Below are positions 23,986-35,896 of a stretch of DNA of 64,000 bases, piece after piece. Position 1 is the first letter of the stretch; every line of letters begins with the position of its first letter. The notes below the pieces were generated by a model. That model had not been told where the DNA came from. It was given only the letters and a program-made list of their open reading frames with translations, and ran no database searches. Source of the DNA: Rhinopomastus cyanomelas (lineage: Eukaryota > Chordata > Aves > Bucerotiformes > Rhinopomastidae); NCBI GenBank assembly GCA_013400115.1, contig VXBP01002784.1, positions 1,061,383 to 1,125,382 on the forward strand, in the 5' to 3' direction. The translations under genes were made by a program, and so were the position numbers.

Positions 23986-25454
23986 ATTTTTACATCTTAG
24001 TGAGTTCTAAATTAATTATATCAAAGGAAAATGACCTAGATAGCATTGTCAAGAGTGCTATAAACTCTTCCACTCGGCATGCAGCTGTAGTCAGATGTTT
24101 TGGTAGAGGAAGGCTCTTTAATGTCATCAAACCAGTTGTTCCCTAACCAAACACTATGTTCAATCTGGGTTACCAACTGCAAATAGTTTTGTAGAATTAG
24201 AAGCAGCTCAGTTCTATCTGGCAAGAATGACAGAGGATAAGGAGAAAAGACTTAAATGCTTGGCATCACCAGCTTCACAGAAGGGCTACGTGAGAGATAT
24301 GAGAAAAACCTAGAAAACAATGCCTTGTGATGAGCATTGTTGGGGTCTTGTAATGTTTGAGAGCACTGAGTGAAATGCAGAGCAGAAGACATACTTCCCA
24401 CACAAACTGGAACTTGGTGCTAGGGGATGTTAATTTGTCAAAAAGGGTTTGGACATTTATATGAGCATATAAGTCTTCAACTCTGGAGTTAGAATTTTCA
24501 GTTTGCTTTCTGCTTTGCTTTGTAAAGATATTTCTGCAGGAAATGCTTCTATTTTAAGTAGAACATTTAGTCATAATTTGACTCTCACAGTATTTCTTCA
24601 GAACATCTGCAGTAAGATAAGCAGGAGAAAAACTGAGAGAATGATAAAGAGAATAAGAACTGTTATGTAAATAGAATCTAAATGCAGGTAACATACTTCT
24701 AGCGTGGGTCATGGGTGCTTTAATTGTGAGCTAAATTCAGTTGAATTAGTAGACTGCAAACAGGCGATGCAGACTGCTGAAGAGCTGTCCTTGAGTTAAT
24801 TAGGTAGCATGCAAGTATGTTCAAAAAACGCTCATAGTTTTTCTTTAAGGAGGGCTTTCACTCCTTTTTTTAAGGTTGATGGCTATTGAAACAGAAACCA
24901 CAGAAGCAATTAGTAAGTGATGCTTTACTGTAACCAGTGAAGCAGCCCTATGCTGTACAGTGTAGTGCGCATGAGGTTTAATAAATAGAAATTCCAAGAG
25001 ATTTTCACAGGTTTGGTGGAGTGGTGACATATGTTATCGTCTTGCTCATCACAGGCTGGAAGATTATTTTACACTGCCACGTAACATCGGCCCATGATAA
25101 CCAGAAGTCATTTATTTCCTAAGAAAACTGTAACTAGATGTGACAAGCTGTGTCGCCTTGTGCTGAGGCTTTGGTGGTATTTACTGATAATGTGAAGTAT
25201 AACTTGTGTCATCTATTGTATTTTTCAGTAGAAATTCGAAGCATTTGTAAAAAGAACAGTCAAACTTTTTTGTCGCCTTTCTGGTTGGTCATATAATACA
25301 AACTTTGTCACTTGCAAAAAGCTTGTGTTAAAAGTTTTTAGAAAATTCTTAAGAATTAATATATCTTCAGGGTACAATGAATAACTAGATGCTTTGTAAT
25401 TATAAAATCCCTCATTATTTAGATCCATTTTCTGCAAAGGTAGGGAGAAAGGTG

Positions 25455-25503
25455 TCTGTCCATCTATCTATCTATCTTATAATCTATATCTATCTATTTG
25501 TCT
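25455..25503 (+). repeat. Imperfect (TATC)n microsatellite
   Basis: Short run of ctat/catc units (ccatctatctatctatct, then tatatctatctattt) with interruptions. On the minus strand it reads GATA. Confidence 0.85.
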
Positions 25504-26794
25504 CTCTTCTGGATCTCTTATTTTCTAGATAGGATGTTTTAGTTGCATTTTAATGCTGCAGAATCTAAGATGTGACCTGTACTAAACTAACAATGGTAGT
25601 AACCACTTTGCTTTTATTTTCTTCAGAAAAATGGAAATAATTAAACTTGGCTTCAGCTAAAAAGATGAAGTTAGCCTTTCTACTGTGCTACAGTCTTTTT
25701 TGCTTTACAGTTTGTCTTGCAGCAAGGCAATCCTGTAGTCCTGCTAAGGAATTATCACAGAAGAGTTCTCTTTGGTTTAGTCCTTTTGCAAGATGGATGC
25801 AGTGAATGTACACAACACAATTTAAAAAGCTTTTCATCAGGCTTCATTCTTGATTTCTACTGTAAATTCTACAAGCTACAGTAGTTTAATGCCAAAGCAT
25901 AGATAGATGTCCATAAAAAGCTGGAGGGAATGGTGTATGTTATAATGCTGTTATAAAACTGTCTGTGATATTAACACACACTGTATATTAAATACACAAA
26001 ACTGTTACAATAACTTGAAGGTTGAGGCAAACTCATGAAAACAAATAAATTGTTTATGACGGTAGGCAAAAGGTTGTTCTTTGCAAAAAGCTTTAAGTAC
26101 AGTTGTACAGCAGTCCAAATTAACCCCTCAAAAGAAAAAGCTTTCTCCCACTAGTCATGTAGCCTATGCACTAAAGTCCACATAGGTTCTCCAGGGAGGT
26201 TCTTCACCTTCATGTAAGTTGAGGTACCCCTTCCTATGGAGGAAGGCAATCTCCTTAAGTATGGAAAGAGTGAAAGGATGCTCTACAGAGCTGTTACAAG
26301 AAGAATTACACTTCAGGTGCTCTGAGACAGGAGTATTTTTTTCTGCATGGATTATACAGAAAGCTTTTGGAGACTAAGCTCCTTTATTGGACAATGTTCT
26401 CTGTTCACTGTCAAATACCCTTTTGCCTGCCCTGTTTGTACCACTGGCCCTCCCAGGGTGGCAACTTATGTCAAAATGAAACTGTGAAAACTACATACAA
26501 AAATGGAATAAGATGCAGATTGTTGCTCATACTCTGCTCAGTTAAATAGTAGGAATCCAGGATAACTCACTGATGTTTTAGCTTAGTTTACAAAAGTATT
26601 ATCCCATGTTACATGACATAGGATCTTCTGTTATCATATGTAGGAGCTGCTCTCAGTGTGGTGGCTCAAGATGAATAGAATGGTTGTCCCACAAACTTGT
26701 TTGCAAATTTTATTTTTTTAAGTAGAAACAATCTTGTTTTTGTTATGTACCATAAAGGCCCTGAGAAGGGAAGTAATCCAGTGGGTTAACTTTT

Positions 26795-26796
<2 letters not shown>

Positions 26797-26849
<53 letters not shown>
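26797..26849 (+). repeat. (AGAT)n microsatellite
   Basis: About 13 uninterrupted AGAT units (53 bp). The pure run is long enough to be highly polymorphic. It is the same motif as the imperfect run at 25.46 kb, but on the opposite strand. Confidence 0.97.
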
Positions 26850-26850
<1 letters not shown>

Positions 26851-29653
26851 ATGTTGTTTTCATTTGTGTTAATACACTACATGGGAAACAACACCATCTA
26901 CTAAATGACCCAATGCTGGATTTGGGATCTGGGATTACAGGGATTCTAGTTGTCCAGGATGTTTTTAATTTTCACATTTGTCTGAAATGTAAGGCTAAAG
27001 TTATGAACATGAGCACTGGAAACCCTGAAAATAATGCAAATTAATTATTTGGATTATTACAATGATTAGACATCTACAGCAAGCTACTTGCTGCACACAA
27101 AGCTTTTAGGTGAAGAAAGCGTAGTCACTTGGAAATGAAACTGAGTGAGACCCAGGCTCCTTTGGATCTGAACTACACATCCCAAGACAGTCTAGGTGAT
27201 GTCAGGGTTGTTCTAGCCAGATGAAGCCCACCCTCAAGTCTGCAAGAGCAGTCTCAAGACAAAGAGATTAACAGCTGTAAAACAGATCTTCTAAACCTTC
27301 TCAGTCTCCAGAAGCCACCACAAATCTACACCAGTCTAAGCAATACACAATATTCTCTCATCTGTACCGTGGCAGTGCTCTGTGCCATTAGGAAAAAAGA
27401 AGATTATTAGCTGTGCTGTGCCAGCTGGCAGTTTCACTCACAGTAGACAGGAATGCAATATTAACATATGTGCAAAGCCTCCCTGTTTTTAACAGTAATT
27501 TTTCAGGCACACAGTATGGGTCTTTTAATATGCAGCAGTAACACAGACTTAGTTTGAGATAGGACAGAGCACTCAATTTACTAAATTATATATCTTTTTT
27601 TCTCAATTTATAGCTTTACCTCCTGAGTGTAAGATGATTTTACATGGCAGGGTCCCTCATTTCTGCCTAGCAGAGCAGTGCCCGACTTTTAAAATGCCTC
27701 CCAAACCCACTCACCATTCATTTGCTCACCTTTTTTGTCTCTTGAAACATCACTAGAGTGAAAGTACAGGTGTGCTTAGGCACAATTGCATTGAATTAGA
27801 AGTGGCTGCCATTTTAGAGAGCTCAAAGGTCATGAATAGCAAAATATGAACATTTCAGCTCTTTACTGTTGGTCAAAACCTTAAGATGTTCCGTGACCCT
27901 ACACTAGATTCAACCTATAAAATGAGAGAAGCTTAATAAATCTCTCTGTAATAAGTATTACACATTATGACAAGGAAAACTTAGATCAAGCTTCTTCTTT
28001 GAAGTTTTAATGGACACTCTTATTTGATGACAGCAACTCTCCTGCGCTTGTAATATGTTCGCAAAGCCTGGAGCAGCTTCAGTCTATAGCTCTGGACAGC
28101 AGTGAACTCAGGCAACTGCAAGCTTCAAAGAGCTTATTCAAATATTCTAGCTCTGGTCTTACCAGGCATTGCAGGCAAACTTTTAAATACATTTCTCCGT
28201 ATCAAAGTGTATTTCTAGCTTTAGCCATTCATAATAATTTTGTCCTCTAATAAAATTGCAAAGCCTTTCAGTCTGAAAAGGATTAATCAGATATACCTCT
28301 TTGCTCTACCGCTGTGCCAGCCAGAAGAGAAAATAAACACTACTTTTTAAAAAAGAACACAGCAAGACAAAGAAAAAGGAGAATGGCTCTGTATATTTCT
28401 CACTACTTTGTGTAACTACATCAGGTCCCTGCTAGGAAGTTCACCAGACCAAACATAAAAATCATACAGCCTTGAGCATGACAACAGTGAGCAGGCAAAG
28501 AGCTGCTGTAAGCAACACCATCCCTTCTGTGCACATCCTGTGTCTGTCGGTGGGTAACATTTCAGCTCATCCTGCATGTTCTGTGACAAGGGCAAAAGCA
28601 CTGGACTGCCAGATGCTAGCAATAAGACACAGAGCTGACATTTCTGATTGATGCAGAAGGGCATTAAGACGATGTGTGGAAGGAGAATGTTTACCTGCTT
28701 TTGCAGAGAGAAAGGCAAAGGGATTTAATGCATCTGCAGCTCTTTTTAATGTACACCTAATACTATTCCAAATATTGCTGAAGGAGGGGAGAGAAATGTA
28801 AACATGTTCTCAAGCAACGTGTTGATGGAATGGATCTTTTTTTCTGTAGAAAATACTCTTCTCATTAAAAAAAAATATAACTTCAGTAAGGCTTTGCATA
28901 GGAATAGGCCATCTCTTTCACAACATGCTGTGTAGTTGGGAGCTTGATGGTTTGCAGCATTGGAAGTAGGTGTCTAAATCATCTAGTAATTGAATAATCA
29001 TCTAGTGCCATTTTAGAGGCTCAAGGGTGTCCCAGAGCCAAAAAAAATTCCCTTACAACCTCAGTTGTAAAATGGATGCTCTCCAGTGTTCATGCCTTGG
29101 ACAGGTCAAACTAGAAATAAATAACGGAGGAGAGACAAGAAATAATGGTAATTTAAATAATGTAAACAACTTAAACGATAATAAATGATACTGGAAAGAT
29201 ACTCTAGAAGGCAGCTGTCTCTGTAAATGCACTGCCTCTTTGAGATGAGCCAAATGAGCAAACACTGCAGTGAATGCATAGAAACTGAGCCCATTTGTTA
29301 TTATGACCCTCGCAAAGCTTTATACATATGTTTAACTTCCTGCATTGCAGCACTTTGCATTTCAGAGGGACTGCTAACCATGTGTACAGACTATCATTTA
29401 TATAAATCTGTTTGATAATGAGCATCTGAAGGATTACAACTGAATTCCTCCTCTCTTTGCATAGGAAGGCTGAAGCAGAAACAACACTCTGTTTGTCTGG
29501 GCATCATGTGCTACAACAACAGTGTTAGGTACCCTGAGGACACAAGTCTCAAGTGACTGAAATTGCTTTAAAAGGCAGGGAAAGTCATTAAACTTCTTTA
29601 AGATCAAAAGAGGAGACTATGCCCTCACACATTCTTTCAAATCAATTATGTAC

Positions 29654-30232
29654 TAAGGTTGTATTTGGTTTATCTGGGATGGAGCTGATCTCTTCCATGA
29701 TATCTCTCCCAGTGCTGTGTTTATGGTGGTAGCTGGAGGGGTGTTGATAACACAGCAGTGTTTTGGCTACTGCTGACAAAGTCTCACATAGCACCAAGGT
29801 TGTGGGTTTGGTTATTTTCTTTCCTAACATTCTCCCCAGCCGAGAGATGGGCTGGACCAGCTAACCTGACCTTGCCAAAGAGATGTTCCAGACCACATGA
29901 CATCAGCCCAGGTATAAAAGTGAGGGGAAAGGAGGAAGGAGGGGAGAGGCTTCGTTGACAGGGCTTTGTCCTTCAGAGTAATCACTATATGTGTCAGGGC
30001 CCTGCTTCCTAGAACTGCAACTAAACATTTTCTGCTGAAGTAGAAAATAATCTGTATTATTTGCCTTAGCTTTTGCACATGGCTTTTGCTTCTGCTTTAT
30101 TAAATTGGTGTTGTCTTTACCTGCTGGCCTCTTGTTATATTTTTCTCTCCCCTGTCCATCCCAGAAAGGGGAGTGATAGAGCAGCTTTAGTGGGCACCTG
30201 GCCTCCATCCAGGGCCAAACCACCACATAAGG
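29654..30232 (+). mobile_element. Solo LTR of an avian endogenous retrovirus, with target-site duplication
   Basis: A 569-bp segment (29659-30227) is flanked by the 5-bp direct repeat TAAGG (29654-29658 and 30228-30232). It starts at or one base before TGTATTTGG and ends in CCACCACA, giving the expected TG...CA ends. Inside are ggtataaaag (TATA box, about 29911-29920), then a transcribed-looking region, then attaaatt near 30100 (poly(A) signal candidate). The opening phrase (gtttatctgggatggagctg) and the gggcacctggcc...accacca ending are familiar from avian ERV LTRs. No gag, pol or env sequence adjoins it, so it is a recombined solo LTR. A 5-bp duplication fits ERVL-type elements, but the class is uncertain. 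Confidence 0.8.
29911..29920 (+). promoter_or_regulatory. TATA box within the solo LTR
   Basis: ggtataaaag lies midway through the LTR and is oriented rightwards. It is the likely core promoter of the ancestral provirus. Whether it is active today cannot be judged. Confidence 0.6.
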
Positions 30233-30754
30233 ATGTAGTTTACTAACAGAAAACATGAAAGAATGATTTCTGAAAGCCTGTTCTTCCTGTGAAAACATAG
30301 CAACATGGCCCTATTCAGGCACAGGTCTCTTTCTCTCATCCTGTGAGCCAAAGCTAACTTTGATTTCCTCAGTGATACTTCTTTCTGGATGAATGTGGCA
30401 CCACATTATCTTGGCTTCTATTTTTCATTCCCAGTTTAACAGTTATAAACACCTTTCAACATCAAATAGGAGCAGCAGGGTAATCCAGATAAAAGAAGAT
30501 TCTTCAACCCTAACAGCATGACTCAGATTTATACACCCGTTTCAAATTTCTGTTCCTCATTCCAGGACTTGCAACATTTCACAAGTACCATATAATGTGC
30601 TACTTGATTGGCCTTTCCAAGGATACAATGTGCTGCAACACATTGTTGGGGAGTTTTATAGGTTTGCATCCCGATTGCTTCTGGTATTCATTGAAAAAAT
30701 ATATCACGGCCTCCTGTTTCTGTGCTCTACAATCTTGACGTTTCTTAATATAAT
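30233..30754. other. Intergenic, no gene seen
   Basis: Unique-looking AT-rich sequence between the solo LTR and a CR1 tail. Confidence 0.5.
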
Positions 30755-30795
30755 GTTGTCCAACCCCTAACATCCTATGATCCTATGATCCTATG
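30755..30795 (+). repeat. CR1 3' tail remnant with 8-bp repeats
   Basis: ttgtccaacccctaac is followed by three perfect copies of the octamer atcctatg (30772-30795). CR1 elements end in short tandem 8-bp repeats instead of poly(A), so this is probably the extreme 3' end of a strongly truncated copy. Confidence 0.65.
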
Positions 30796-33700
30796 TCAAA
30801 CTGGTTTTCAATTATTTTACTGTATTCTCAGTTAAAACAGTGTCATGTAAATCAATCATATCCACAGCTCTCTGTCAGGGACCTGTAATCTTAAGGTACA
30901 GCCTTCAAATGGAATCAGTACTGTTGCTAGTTTAATTGTAGAACAGTGATTAGTCTGGGATTTACTTATCCCAGGTAAAACTTTGGCTACTAAATTACTA
31001 CCAATGAGTATGATACTTCAAAGTGAGTTTTCAGTTGTTAAACCTTGATTCAAACTTTGCCAGTTATTGCTGTTAACCAGGCAAATATCACTTATCATTG
31101 TCCTGATGCAACTTTCAAACTGGAGGAGGGTCAAGTGAAATGGTCAAAGCTTCAATGCATCCTCCAACCCACAGGGTTATAAGGTTTCTTTCAGCTTCTT
31201 CTCACAACTGAGCCATGTTCCTAGCAGTTAGATGCAAGATTACACACCTACAACATGCCCAAACTGGCTTCAGACATGGGTTGAAGTGGTTCTAGAGGCT
31301 GTTGGTACACACTGGGCTTTGACATGCTGTGCAGATAAACAAAAGAGGCAGAAGAGAAAGTATTATTAGTCTCAAGGTACAGATTGGGCACAGAATCCTA
31401 GAAATGAAGGTCTTGATTTAGAAAATAGCTCCAGCTCATCTTTCAAACCTTTGCTAAGGCTGTTTGAAATCAGTGCTGTCACTTGGGATGGTTTCATAGG
31501 TTTTCTGCGTTCAAGCTACAGGTCATTCATCTGGGGTCACAGAAGCCTTATATGGCAGAGGTAAACATTAATCCCATACCTTCTGAAGTACTGGGTAGTG
31601 CTTCACTAAAGAATCATCAATCTTTTTCCTACCCTTCATTTGTTATTTTCTGTATTACCTTTATCACTGCAACTGCAGACCTGGAATTTCACCCGATTTG
31701 TTCCTGTAACCATGATAATTCCCAGTTAGTGATTGATTCTGTGACATCTCATTCTCATGACATTCCTTCAGTTCTGCTTTCCCAGGCTGCAGCTTTACAC
31801 TTTATGTAGTGTAATATAGATGTAAATCACCACCATGGATTATTTTCTTAACACTACAAAGTTTCTTTAAAGATTTTATACAGTCTCATGGTTTATAAAT
31901 TATTTTGTATGCCCTACAGTATTAATGTTTATAGTAGTTAGACCATCATTTATTAAAGATCTTTTGAAATATCATCCATATGTGTTCCCACATGTTAAAG
32001 CATGGCTATGACAATTTAGTTCTAAAATAGTTTCTGTTAATCCTGTAACATTATTAAAATCTTTATAAATGTACCTTAAAGTGTCACCATTCAATTCTTG
32101 TAAGTCAGTAACAGCTAACAAATTACTGGCGAAGAACAATATTGGATTAGAACAATGCACTCTTCTGCAGACTTCAAGGCTTCAATGCTGAGTTGTTTCT
32201 TCTTACACTGTCAGTATATGCAATTTTGCTACTTTTTCCCTTTCAGATTCATAATGTGTTTCCTGTTGTCTCTTTCAATGCCCTCAAATCCCAAGGAGGG
32301 CAATCTTGTAATTACAGACATTAACTCCATTATATAGTGGACTTCTATGATTCCACACCCGCAGAATGAGTAGCTGCTGTGTTCTTAAATGCCAGCTACT
32401 CTTTAACTATACAGGCACATACTATTTTATTGGAACAGTTCTTGCTTTATTACTGTAAACAACTTTGATCATAATGATGCCATTTGAAAGAGCTGATCAA
32501 GCTGAGAAAAATGACACCACAGTCATAAAGTCACACTAAATTTTGCTATTAACATTTTATAGCGCATATAGGGAAAGTGTTCCAAGTTGCAGCTGCAGAC
32601 AAAAGAGAAAATTAATTTTACATAGAAATGTAGATTCCAGCATTAGCAGTATACTGGGACAATCTTTTGCACAATATTTGTAAGCACAACAGATGACCCT
32701 CTTTGTAGAGAAGGAATCATACTGCTTGTCATAGCTTAGATTACTCTTTGCTTTCTCTGTGGCAAACACAAGAATATATTATGACTCTTATCCCTGAAAA
32801 AAAAGGATAAAATTATTGTGTTAGGAAGAAAATGTGGGAAAGTCATTTAAAAACATTTGAAAAGTTATCAGAAAGAAAACACAATTCACAGTAGAGCTTT
32901 CGATAGAAAAGAAAACCTTAACTGAAGGCCAGAGTGCTTTTCTCCAGCAAAACAGATCAGCTGACCCCTTGGATAGGTTTGCTTTCTGGTGTATGCAAAG
33001 TATGGCGTTTGGTGACGACTGTTGAAGCAGTGTCATCCTTTGGACAGAATTAAAAAATAGACTAGACCAGACTCGGTACTGGGAAGTTGCACTATAAGTG
33101 AATTAGTTTGGGCTACAAGGTAAAAGGAAGTAATTTCAGTACAACATATGCTGTAAATTCACGAAGGAAGTGCAAATGACAGACCAAACCAGAAAAGTAG
33201 ATACTAGCTCTGCTGTAAGACAGAGGAAACTAGAATAGGTTGAAGATCAGTGGTGGAAGGAAGATTGTGTTACCACATGAATTAATGAAGTCAAACACGG
33301 AGCGCTGGAACCTGGCTTTCATTAGGCTAATTTTCCTTTTCTCTAATAGCACAAGCATATGTTTTCTTAATAGCACGAGTGTGTGCTGCTAGAACAGTAA
33401 GTCTGAGGTCTTTGCATGAGGGTTTCTTGATGTTATTTCTATAGAAGAAATGGCAGAGAGAAAGCACCATTGCAGAAGCACTTCCAATTAAATTGTGGTT
33501 TCTAGCTTCAAGAACGGCTTAGGTGGACCTCATGGTCCAGAGACAAAAGAAATAAAGAGGTTATCTATAAGCTGCAACAACTTTTTGTTGCCTTCTGCTG
33601 GGGTAAAGTGAGACTAGTGAAGCAGAGGGATTCTGTTAGTTCAGTCACACCAAATTACGGTACTTAGTACTCTACTGTCTGAGCAATGCCAGCTTTTGGA

Positions 33701-34778
33701 GGTCACAGCACTGTGACAGTACTCAGTAACTCTTCTGTTCAAAGTACTGTACTCAGTAACTCACTGTTCAAAGAGAACATTGGTAAGAGAAGAGGAAGAT
33801 GAAACGCAATTTTTTGCTGACTTATAGAATAAGAAAAATAAAGCATGAAGGACACAAAGAGAGGTAAAGAAATATTTCTTTCTTAATCTGAAGTCTTAAA
33901 GTAGGGAGTTTGCAGTGTCTCACTCCTCTGGTGTTCAGGTTTTATAAATGGTGGCTTGGTCATCCAATGCCCAAATGTCTCTGTTAGTATAAGGAGGAAA
34001 GATACATATAAGTACATATTCTGGTGGAAGAAGTGTGGGTGTTTCTACACCAAACCAAGTCCTAAGCACTTATCAATAAAGCTACATAAGAAACACACTG
34101 ATGTTGCGGAGAGACCACCTGGTTTCTTACTGACACTTTTGTTTATGTTAACAGATTTTTGTTGATTCTTCAGGGCAGAAAGGCTGCATTTTCTCTTGCC
34201 TTGAGCTAAATTCTCTAAAACTGCTAGGCAGGATATATAATATCCAATATCCTACTATTTCTCACTTCATTATACTAATAGAGTTTCACATACAATGAGG
34301 TAGAAATAATGAAGAAAATGTGCTGTAGCTATGAGTCTTTATGTGACTTCTTTGTTAATACAATCCTGTGCAGTGCATTTTCAGGTCCCTTATATACTGT
34401 ATTCTTTCTATATCTATTCTAATACATTTAATTGTTACATTTTCATTTTACACAAGGCTGTTGGGAAATAATCTAAAAATCACCACCAGACAATGGCCCT
34501 GATTTTCAGCTGCCATAAGAGAGCTCTCAGGACTGCATGAGTGGTGACTGAGGGGCAGAGAGTCTTTCAAGACTGTGCCAACACAATAAGTAGTTTAGGC
34601 TGGGGTACGTATGCACTAAAGAAGATCCTGAACTTAGGTGAGGACTCATCGGAAGGACGAACTTATGGGTAGAACTGTTAAAAACACTGTTGTGAAACCA
34701 CATTGAAAAGACATTCACTTAGTGCATTCTTGCTGCAAACCCATTCTGAATACTAGGTCACATAACAGGCAGACACCT
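30796..34778. other. Intergenic, no gene seen
   Basis: About 4 kb. A 108-codon plus-strand ORF at 31483-31809 has no recognisable features. A 30-bp-period tandem duplication lies at 33719-33773. Nothing else stands out. Confidence 0.5.
33719..33773 (+). repeat. Tandem duplication, period about 30 bp
   Basis: gtactcagtaactc followed by ctgttcaaag occurs at 33719-33744 and again at 33749-33773, with a 1-2 bp difference. Confidence 0.85.
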
Positions 34779-34972
34779 AAGAATCATAGAATCATTATGG
34801 TTGTAAGAGACCTCCAAGATTATCTAGTCCAACCATCAACCCAGCTCCACCATGCTCACTAAACCAGGTTTCCAAGTGCCAGATCTTACACCTCCAGGGA
34901 TGTTGACTTCACCACCTCTCCAGGCAGCCTGTTCCAATACCTGACCATTCTTTATGTAGTTTTTTTTTAAGG
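34779..34972 (-). repeat. CR1 LINE 3' end
   Basis: The plus strand begins gaatcatagaatcattatgg (the reversed CR1 tail), then tatctagtccaaccatcaac, then cacctctccaggcagcctgt. This is a 5'-truncated copy in minus orientation, of the subfamily with the ccagggatgttgacttcacc block. Confidence 0.9.
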
Positions 34973-35732
34973 TATGATGAATTGCATGTGTCTTATTGGG
35001 TTTTTTTTCTCCAAATCAAGTAATTTTGGTTTAGCCTGCAAGTGCAAGTGTTTTTTTGAACCAGTGTCTGGAACAGGCAATAGTCTGTCCCCTGAAAGTC
35101 CACCGTGGCGCTTTTGTTGACTCCCCACCTCCTTACTTCGTGAAGGATTGAGGACTCAGTCATTTCATGACCACTAGGGTTACCACATCAGAAGCCCCCT
35201 TGAGACTACATTGGTCAATATTTCACCAGTTTCAACAAATGACATACAAGAGTGGTTGGAAACCTTCTTCAAAGTATCCTACAGGAAATATTTATTTCAT
35301 ATTGGCTTTGTTACGCTTTGCAATATTTTGCTCATATGAATACTTGAATTCCTCCAACACTTTAGGGCTTTTAGGAGCCAGAAAACACAGCTGTAAATGG
35401 GAAATCTACACTCAGAAATGGCACTGAGGCTCCCCAGAGGCTGATGACCTCCATTTGCTTGTATATTGATAAAGCAGAGGGAGCAGCTATGTTTGCTTTC
35501 ACAAAGCCTCCAGTGTGATACAGAGGAACCCACCTAAGGCTGACAGCATTGCCCATTCTCCATACCCAGGAAGTCCATAGCTGTTTCAGACTTGCCAACT
35601 GTGGAGTTACAGGGCTTACAAAGAACAGAGGTAGCTGCAGATCAACCCTGAAACAAAAAGAACCACATCACTGCAAACTAAACCTTGGGAGCAGTAGACA
35701 AAATAAGGAGAACTTAGAACACAAAACATTGT
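34973..35732. other. Intergenic, no gene seen
   Basis: Short ORFs on both strands (62-86 codons), none recognisable. The part just left of 35733 includes a purine-rich aaaataaggagaac, which could be a polypurine-tract relic of the LTR-like sequence to its right. Confidence 0.4.
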
Positions 35733-35896
35733 TGTAGTAGCTGAGTGACCTTTGTAGATAATGAACTTGCAGAGTTAATGAAAAATAGCTTGATTACAGC
35801 TTGCTAGCATCAGCACTTCAAGGGTATATAAGCAACACCGTATGCTCAATAAAATGTCTTCAATCCACAGTCAGAGTCCGTGCCTAATATGCCACA
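35733..35896 (+). mobile_element. Short LTR-like sequence
   Basis: Within 164 bp the order is TGTAGTAG, then gggtatataagc (TATA box, about 35822-35833), then ctcaataaaatgtc (poly(A) signal), then agagtccgtgcctaatatgc, ending in CACA. TATA and AATAAA only about 25 bp apart, between TG and CA ends, is the compact layout of short avian retroviral LTRs. I saw no target-site duplication, and the left boundary is a judgement. No retroviral coding sequence adjoins it. Confidence 0.55.

Larger units (their letters stand above)
23986..29653. other. Intergenic, no gene seen
   Basis: About 5.7 kb of AT-rich DNA with two tetranucleotide microsatellites (25.45 and 26.8 kb). Sequence around 24230-24320 has faint CR1-like phrases, too weak to call. 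ORFs of up to 100 codons (minus, 28416-28718) have no recognisable domain. Confidence 0.45.

Noticed and set aside
28416..28718. 100-codon minus-strand ORF
   Set aside because: Cys/Leu-rich without a recognisable pattern, and no flanking splice or promoter support.
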